From contig DAOVVQ010000009.1 in assembly GCA_030637065.1 (NCBI GenBank), positions 1-29,653 of the forward strand: a stretch of DNA of 29,653 bases. Direction: 5' to 3'. The position numbers and the translations under genes were made by a program. Positions 24,886 to 29,653 of the stretch are shown in pieces. Positions within the stretch are counted from its first letter, which is position 1. Every line of letters begins with the position of its first letter. The stretch comes from Planctomycetota bacterium (GTDB lineage: Bacteria > Planctomycetota > Phycisphaerae > Sedimentisphaerales > Anaerohalosphaeraceae). Below the pieces are notes generated by a model. It had not been told where the DNA came from, ran no database searches, and saw only the letters and a list, made by a program, of their open reading frames with translations.

Positions 24886-26400
24886 TCATTTGGCCCGCTT
24901 GACCGCCGAGTAATTCAGCTTGCCGTGTTGGTCATAGAATGAAAATTCGGCATGGGCGCCTTTTTTCGAGTTGTCCGGGACTATCGAAAATACCAGAAAG
25001 CCCGGCCCGACATCTTCCTTTTCGAGCACGCAGTAGGGCTGTTTGATCTTTCCTTCCGGATCGGTCGAAGCCGGGTCCCCCGCCCGGACACCGGTGCGGC
25101 TGTTCTCTTCGACGATCGAGCCGCACGAAAACTCCTCGAAACCGCTCGGATGCACCGCATGATACTGCCAGTGGCGGTCGCCGCAGCAGATATAGAAATT
25201 CTTCCTGAGAAAACCGTTGGCCTTAAGCCAGTCAAAGAACTCATCGCCCTCATGGCGAAAGCCGCCGGTGTTTCCGTGGTTGTCTGTTTTCCTGTCGCCA
25301 TCGGGCCCGACCATCGGGGTCGGCGAAATAAGGATCTTAAACGTCGCATCGCTTGCCTTGAGCGTGTCCTTTAGCCACTGCTTCTGCGTTTCACCCCAGA
25401 TGCTCTTTTTGGGACCGTCGGCCATCTTGTTGGGGCTGCGAAATTCCCTGCCCTCGACCAGCCATATCTGCAAATGGCGGTTGACGCGAAACGTACCGTA
25501 AGTCAGGGCATCCGGGTCCTTCGGGTCGACTACCGGAAGCTGCTCGCGAAAATTGCGGCGGCCCATCGCCACCGATGGCTCCTTATCGCCGGTATTGTCG
25601 CAGTCGTTGTAGCGGTACTCATGGTCGTCGACCTCCCAGTATGTGGCTGCCTCGGCGAAGAGATCGGCAAATCGCGGCTGAATGAACTGCTCGTGATACT
25701 TCCGCCGCATCTCGGTCTCAGTCGTCGCCCTGTCAGACCATGCCAAGCCGGTATACCTATCGCCTTTCGAACTCGCAGCCGGATGGTCGAAGTAGACCGT
25801 GTCGCCGGTGCCGACGAAAAAATCGGGCTTTAGCTTAAGGATACTCGCCAGTGACGGATAGCCAAGGTGCTTATCGTCGCCCTTATAGCCGCCGCCGCGG
25901 TTGTAGGCGCCCTCCTTAAAGAAGAAATAGTTCATCCCCGTCACCACCGCGAAGCTGACCTTCCGCACCTCGTCCTTGCCGCCGAGGGTCCTGAACGTGC
26001 AGGTCCGGCCCTCCACGGCATCAGGGCGACTCGATCCGTAAACAAGGCGATAGTAATACCTTGTGCCGGACTTTAAGCCGCTGACTTTGGTCTTGATGAT
26101 GTGGTCATATTCCCACCTTGCCCTTTGCCAATCGGTCCGGGAGGCGTCGGAAAAATCACGATTCGTCGCGATCTCGAAACAAGCGACGCCCTCGTTGCCG
26201 GGCAGGTCGCCATCGACGAGCTTGTCGCCCTTCGTCAGTCGCGACTGGAGGATAACGCTGTCTTCGGTAACGCGGCCGGCCATCTGGCCCTGCCCGAGGG
26301 AAGGAGCAGCCTGCGGCACCCCACAACCGGTTATCCATAACATTGCCGACACAACCGAAACTGCGAGAATGCGATTTGTTATTTTGCCTGGGCGGTTCAT
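24886..26400 (-). CDS. PhoD-like alkaline phosphatase lipoprotein
   Basis: 504 residues. The N-terminus has a lipobox ITGC (Cys26). Residues about 40-140 form the Fn3-like domain common before PhoD catalytic domains (VSGLKSGTRYYYRLVYG). The metallophosphatase motifs are FFVGTGDTVYFD (D200), YWEVDDHEYRYND (258-260) and CCGDRHWQYH. PhoD-type enzymes cleave phosphate mono- or diesters using iron and calcium. It overlaps the fucosidase frame at the ATGA 24886-24889 and starts 12 bases after the next gene with AGGAGAG upstream. In a glycan operon it may act on phosphorylated carbohydrate or may provide phosphate; the sequence does not say which. Confidence 0.85.
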   Translation of the reverse strand: MNRPGKITNRILAVSVVSAMLWITGCGVPQAAPSLGQGQMAGRVTEDSVILQSRLTKGDKLVDGDLPGNEGVACFEIATNRDFSDASRTDWQRARWEYDHIIKTKVSGLKSGTRYYYRLVYGSSRPDAVEGRTCTFRTLGGKDEVRKVSFAVVTGMNYFFFKEGAYNRGGGYKGDDKHLGYPSLASILKLKPDFFVGTGDTVYFDHPAASSKGDRYTGLAWSDRATTETEMRRKYHEQFIQPRFADLFAEAATYWEVDDHEYRYNDCDNTGDKEPSVAMGRRNFREQLPVVDPKDPDALTYGTFRVNRHLQIWLVEGREFRSPNKMADGPKKSIWGETQKQWLKDTLKASDATFKILISPTPMVGPDGDRKTDNHGNTGGFRHEGDEFFDWLKANGFLRKNFYICCGDRHWQYHAVHPSGFEEFSCGSIVEENSRTGVRAGDPASTDPEGKIKQPYCVLEKEDVGPGFLVFSIVPDNSKKGAHAEFSFYDQHGKLNYSAVKRAK

Positions 26401-26412
26401 TCGATCTCTCCT

Positions 26413-29193
26413 TTACTTTTTTGCCTTGTGCTCTTTTATCCACTGCTCGCGCTGCTGTTTGCCCTGTGCCTGCAGAACTTGAATATTCTCCCGAAACCGG
26501 GCCAGTTTTTTTGCATTGACCGGTTCGGTCTCGATGAGGCGGCAATCGGTTTTTTTGCCGTCAAACGCCGTCATTATCACGCGGGTTCCGGCTGGGATAT
26601 CCTTGCCGTCGATCTCTATGAGTCCGGTTATCGGCACGCTGCCGTCCGCGTTGCTGCGGGCCCCGCGGATCGGATGGCCTTCGAGCGAAGTAAACAGCAC
26701 ATCGGCATTGGCGAGCGTCTTTATCTTCGGCAGGCTGCACGTATGTGGACGGGCGGTATTGGAGGCCTTGTCCTTGATGAACCCGCCGCCGCGGTGCAAT
26801 TGGGTTGGCGAGTCGATCACATTGCGGATCTTGCAGTAAAACTCAGGCTCGTCGCCTCGGGTATCGAACTGCATCTCTAAGAAATTCCAGTGGTTTGGCC
26901 CCTCTCTTTTGTGCAGATCGGGCGAATCGTAGCTGGTATGATAAAGCCCTAACATATCGATGGGCCTTAGGTCGTAGTCGAACATGTGCGGGCCGAAACC
27001 TTTTTTGAGCCCCCGAGAGCCGTTGCGGGCGATCGCGCCGAAGGAGCATTCGTAAAGGCGGTGCTCTAAATTCTTCATCAGCCCCGAACAGTGAACATCG
27101 CCGTAGACGGTAACGATCCCCTCTCTGCCGCCAAAAAGCTCTATAACACGATCCGAACCCGCCTTGGCCCAACCGGCAAAATCACCGGAACCGCGGCCCC
27201 GCTGGTTGAAGTTCAGCCCGGTTTCCGGATCGAAGCTGCTGCTTCCCTGCCAGACGGTATGCAAGCCGTTAATGCCCGTAACGCACATCAGCGAAGACGT
27301 ATCCGTGCGAACTATTTCGCTTAGCCAGGCGAACTGCTCTTCGCCGAGCAAAGGCCGCATCGGTGCATCACGCTCGTAAACCGTTTCGTTATGGCCCCAG
27401 CCGTAGTTGGCATAGAGGGCTGTCTCGGTGCTGTCGCGCCAGGAACGCGCATCGATTATCAGGTACGTAAAATCGCCGTTGGGCATCTTCCATCGCCGCC
27501 AAAGTTTGGCGTTACCCTTCGAGGACGGGTTCTCATCGCCGCTTATCAGGTGCTGGACCATTTTGTAGTTTCGGCGCAGATATGTGGGGTCCTGGCCTAA
27601 GTCGCCGTACCTGCGAACCGCATACTGCTCGGGCCCGCGGAGGTCGTTCATACCGAAATCATGGTCGCCCGGATTGATCGTATTCCAGTGCCGCATCATC
27701 TGCCAGCGGGTGGTGGTATTGGCGATCGTCAGATTGACGATCTTATAGGCATCGTCGACGCTGACCGGGGCGAAGACCATCTCCAGGTACCACACATCGT
27801 CTTCCCAGTTGCATATCTGAAAATCAAAATCCTCCATATACTTAAAGGCCTGACGCGTCGGCTGGCCGCGGATCCAGTTGACCTCGAACCTCTCGATCCC
27901 TTCCATATCAGCCGGTCCCACGATCGAATGGCCGCCAAGTCCGGCTATGCGGTACGGAGCCGTTAGCTGCGGCAGACGACCGACATAATCCTTCCTGCCG
28001 AGCCAGTCCGTGCGACTGTCGCCCGTTACATCGAGGCCATCCTTAAAGACCGTGTAATACATCGTCTTTTGCCCGGGATTAAAGGGCAGCGTCACGTCGA
28101 TACTGGCGGTATTGATGCGGAAATCGTTGCTGATGATCTTCGCGGCGCCGGCGGCTGGGATCTTTGCCCATCCGCCTTTGGGCGAAGGCGAGTTAGAAAC
28201 ACGAATCTCGGCCTTATTGCCGTCGCTGCGGAACATCGCGATGAACCTGCAATGCCATTTGCCACCCGCCTGCTGCAAAGTATCGCCGAGCGGGTAGCAT
28301 ACGTGCAGGTCGTTGACTACTGCCTTGGCGGGCGTATTGTCAAACGGCGTGAGCGTGACACGGTTGACCTTGAAATCCAGAAGACCCCGACAGACCAGGC
28401 CGAAATAGCCATCGGTAAAGGTCCGGCGGTCCACATCTTCGCATGTAACCGAATATGTCTGCCCCCCCGCTGTCAGGTGGCAGGTAACCGTTGCTGCGGA
28501 CTTGTCATCACCGCTGACGATCACGCTTATCGTGACCTTATCGCCGGCTTTGGGAACCGCCGCCTGCCTCTGAGAGCCTTGCTGTGCGGTATCGGGCCCG
28601 TCGCTGGCATGGCTATAGATGCCCAGCCCGCCGTCCGCCCGCCAAAGGGCCATCCAGGCCGACGCATCGACCTTCCCGCGACCCGTCCACGATTCGAGCA
28701 GGCTTTGCCCGCCGAAACAAATACCCATCACCGAATAATCCGGCATATACTCTCGGCTGTCTTCCGTCTGCTCAGGCGAAGGCGGCAAACCAAGAACCGT
28801 CGCCTCCATTGTCACCGTATAGTTACCCGTAAGAGCATAATCCCTCCGCCAGATCATCCCGAATGGCAGCGACGGCGGATAGCCCGGCGGCAAGACCCTT
28901 TGAGGTTTGTCATAAGGCCACGACCTCTGCCCGCCTTTCAGCAGCGTCCGAAACGGAAACTCGCCGCCCTGCGCCCAGTCGCCTTCATTGTGCAGGCGCC
29001 GGCGAAGGCTTCCATCCTCTATCTTCCAGAAGCCCGGATTCAGCGTCTCCCACTGATGGCCGTGATAAAGGCTGTCGGCGCGATCGAAGTCATCGACGAC
29101 GATCACCCCCCCTGCCGTTACCAGCCCGGCGGACGACAAAATGCACGCAAGAGCGATCAGAAGAACACCCCTAACGCCCCATCTGGTCTGCAA
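26413..29193 (-). CDS. Large exported PhoD-related protein with N-terminal LamG-like region
   Basis: At least 926 residues. A signal peptide (about 8-27, GVLLIALACILSSAGLVTAG) precedes a LamG or DUF1080-like beta region (about 30-290, VVDDFDRADSLYHGHQWETL; DGYFGLVCRGLLDFKVNRVTL). The C-terminal two thirds are PhoD-like but altered: NWEDDVWYLE, NPGDHDFGMND and IVTVYGDVHCSG are the counterparts of the metal motifs. The protein may be an active esterase or a binding relative. Start choice is open: the TTG at 29193 has no Shine-Dalgarno in reach, while GGAGG at 29220-29224 points to in-frame ATC (29211) or ATT (29214). It lies 36 bases after the partial gene and 12 before the PhoD-like gene. Confidence 0.72.
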   Translation of the reverse strand: MQTRWGVRGVLLIALACILSSAGLVTAGGVIVVDDFDRADSLYHGHQWETLNPGFWKIEDGSLRRRLHNEGDWAQGGEFPFRTLLKGGQRSWPYDKPQRVLPPGYPPSLPFGMIWRRDYALTGNYTVTMEATVLGLPPSPEQTEDSREYMPDYSVMGICFGGQSLLESWTGRGKVDASAWMALWRADGGLGIYSHASDGPDTAQQGSQRQAAVPKAGDKVTISVIVSGDDKSAATVTCHLTAGGQTYSVTCEDVDRRTFTDGYFGLVCRGLLDFKVNRVTLTPFDNTPAKAVVNDLHVCYPLGDTLQQAGGKWHCRFIAMFRSDGNKAEIRVSNSPSPKGGWAKIPAAGAAKIISNDFRINTASIDVTLPFNPGQKTMYYTVFKDGLDVTGDSRTDWLGRKDYVGRLPQLTAPYRIAGLGGHSIVGPADMEGIERFEVNWIRGQPTRQAFKYMEDFDFQICNWEDDVWYLEMVFAPVSVDDAYKIVNLTIANTTTRWQMMRHWNTINPGDHDFGMNDLRGPEQYAVRRYGDLGQDPTYLRRNYKMVQHLISGDENPSSKGNAKLWRRWKMPNGDFTYLIIDARSWRDSTETALYANYGWGHNETVYERDAPMRPLLGEEQFAWLSEIVRTDTSSLMCVTGINGLHTVWQGSSSFDPETGLNFNQRGRGSGDFAGWAKAGSDRVIELFGGREGIVTVYGDVHCSGLMKNLEHRLYECSFGAIARNGSRGLKKGFGPHMFDYDLRPIDMLGLYHTSYDSPDLHKREGPNHWNFLEMQFDTRGDEPEFYCKIRNVIDSPTQLHRGGGFIKDKASNTARPHTCSLPKIKTLANADVLFTSLEGHPIRGARSNADGSVPITGLIEIDGKDIPAGTRVIMTAFDGKKTDCRLIETEPVNAKKLARFRENIQVLQAQGKQQREQWIKEHKAKK

Positions 29194-29219
29194 AACTGTC
29201 TTGGTCTTGATAATTTTTG

Positions 29220-29224
29220 CCTCC
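29220..29224 (-). promoter_or_regulatory. Ribosome binding site pointing to a non-ATG start
   Basis: GGAGG within AAAAGGAGGC is 5 bases before an in-frame ATT (29214), 8 bases before ATC (29211) and 26 bases before the TTG at 29193. No ATG, GTG or TTG lies at normal spacing in that frame. Confidence 0.5.
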
Positions 29225-29229
29225 TTTTC

Positions 29230-29653
29230 TTATCGCTCAAGCTCGACGACTATATACGGAGCCTGCTCTTCAAAATACGGATACATCTTGCCGTTGCCCT
29301 TGTTGTCCATCACCTCAAAGAGGTACATGAAATCCCACTCGGGCGATATCTCTTTACCCGGTATCGTCGCGGTGTACCGGTTCTTTCGGCCCGCGGGACG
29401 CATCTCAAGCGTCTTATAATCCTCGAACTGCGTTACATAACGAAACCTGAGCCTGACCCACTTAACGCCGGAAGGATCGCTAACCTCAGCGGTGATCGTA
29501 AGCGGCCTGTTCGGTTTGGCGCTGGTGATCGCCTTATGCTTTAGCGCTGGGGCCTCGGCATCCGCCGAATCCTGACGATATGTCGAGATATCCGGGGCCT
29601 TGCGTTTGGGTTTGGCCTTCTCGGTCTGCTTTTCCTTCTGCAACTTCTTAAGC
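29230..29653 (-). CDS. C-terminal part of an exported-type protein, cut by the window edge
   Basis: The frame is open to the end of the window and reads at least 140 residues, beginning LKKLQKEKQTEKAKPKRK. A TTG at 29643 is unlikely to be the true start. After a lysine-rich linker comes a small beta-sandwich: ITAEVSDPSGVKWVRLRFRY, YTATIPGKEISPEWDFMYLF, EVMDNKGNGKMYPYFEEQ. This looks like an immunoglobulin-like accessory module at the end of larger planctomycete secreted enzymes. It is the upstream member of the sulfatase/fucosidase operon. The catalytic part, if any, lies outside the window. Confidence 0.6.
   Translation of the reverse strand, partial: LKKLQKEKQTEKAKPKRKAPDISTYRQDSADAEAPALKHKAITSAKPNRPLTITAEVSDPSGVKWVRLRFRYVTQFEDYKTLEMRPAGRKNRYTATIPGKEISPEWDFMYLFEVMDNKGNGKMYPYFEEQAPYIVVELER

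Noticed and set aside
28069..29544. A 491-codon plus-strand open frame near the window end
   Set aside because: It runs opposite two genes and their gap, is very rich in Arg, Pro and His as expected for a shadow frame, and shows no family sequence.

Overview
The window looks like a piece of a Planctomycetota chromosome, most likely Phycisphaerae or a Sedimentisphaerales-like lineage. This is an inference from gene content: a Tat-exported sulfatase, large exported proteins joining hydrazine-synthase-alpha-like propellers, CxxCH haem motifs and HEAT or SUMF1 modules, PhoD-like phosphatases, GH29 and GH51 enzymes, and intergenic hairpin repeats. Base composition is moderately GC-rich. Coding density is high, there is no gene-free stretch above 300 bases, and I see no tRNA, rRNA, CRISPR array, transposase or phage gene. 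Almost every gene after position 2365 lies on the minus strand.

Region 1 (1-2354, plus strand) holds the last codons of an unseen gene and an exported GH51-like alpha-L-arabinofuranosidase. Region 2 (2365-11409, minus strand) is a complete aerotolerance-type moxR/bat cluster, read moxR, DUF58, a DUF4381-like gene, batA, a batB-batC fusion, batD, batE. Its junctions overlap or nearly touch, except for 39 bases between moxR and the DUF58 gene. A good sigma70-type promoter lies about 100 bases upstream of moxR. MoxR and the DUF58 protein are predicted cytoplasmic; the other products carry membrane segments or signal sequences, as expected of a membrane-bound VWA/TPR complex with its AAA+ ATPase.

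Region 3 (11661-12797) is a single RidA-superfamily gene that most resembles chorismatases (FkbO/Hyg5/XanB2). It is bounded by a candidate terminator upstream and hairpin repeats downstream.

Region 4 (13011-21734, minus strand) is the most unusual part. It starts with a 1403-residue exported protein (N-terminal ligand-binding-like domain, hydrazine-synthase-alpha-like propeller, two CxxCH motifs, SUMF1/FGE-like domain), overlaps a TlpA-like thioredoxin lipoprotein by 4 bases, and continues, after a hairpin-repeat cluster, with a HEAT-repeat protein carrying the same propeller type and one CxxCH. Together they suggest an envelope redox system of unknown substrate. Such proteins are known from non-anammox Planctomycetes, so this is not evidence for anammox.

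Region 5 (21888-29653, minus strand) is an operon read from the window's end: a partial gene, a large PhoD-related protein with an N-terminal LamG-like region, a PhoD-like phosphatase lipoprotein, a GH29 alpha-L-fucosidase and an FGly-type sulfatase. With the arabinofuranosidase this points to breakdown of sulfated, fucose-containing polysaccharide. No functional sulfatase-maturing enzyme is visible: the SUMF1-like domain in region 4 lacks one catalytic cysteine and is exported.
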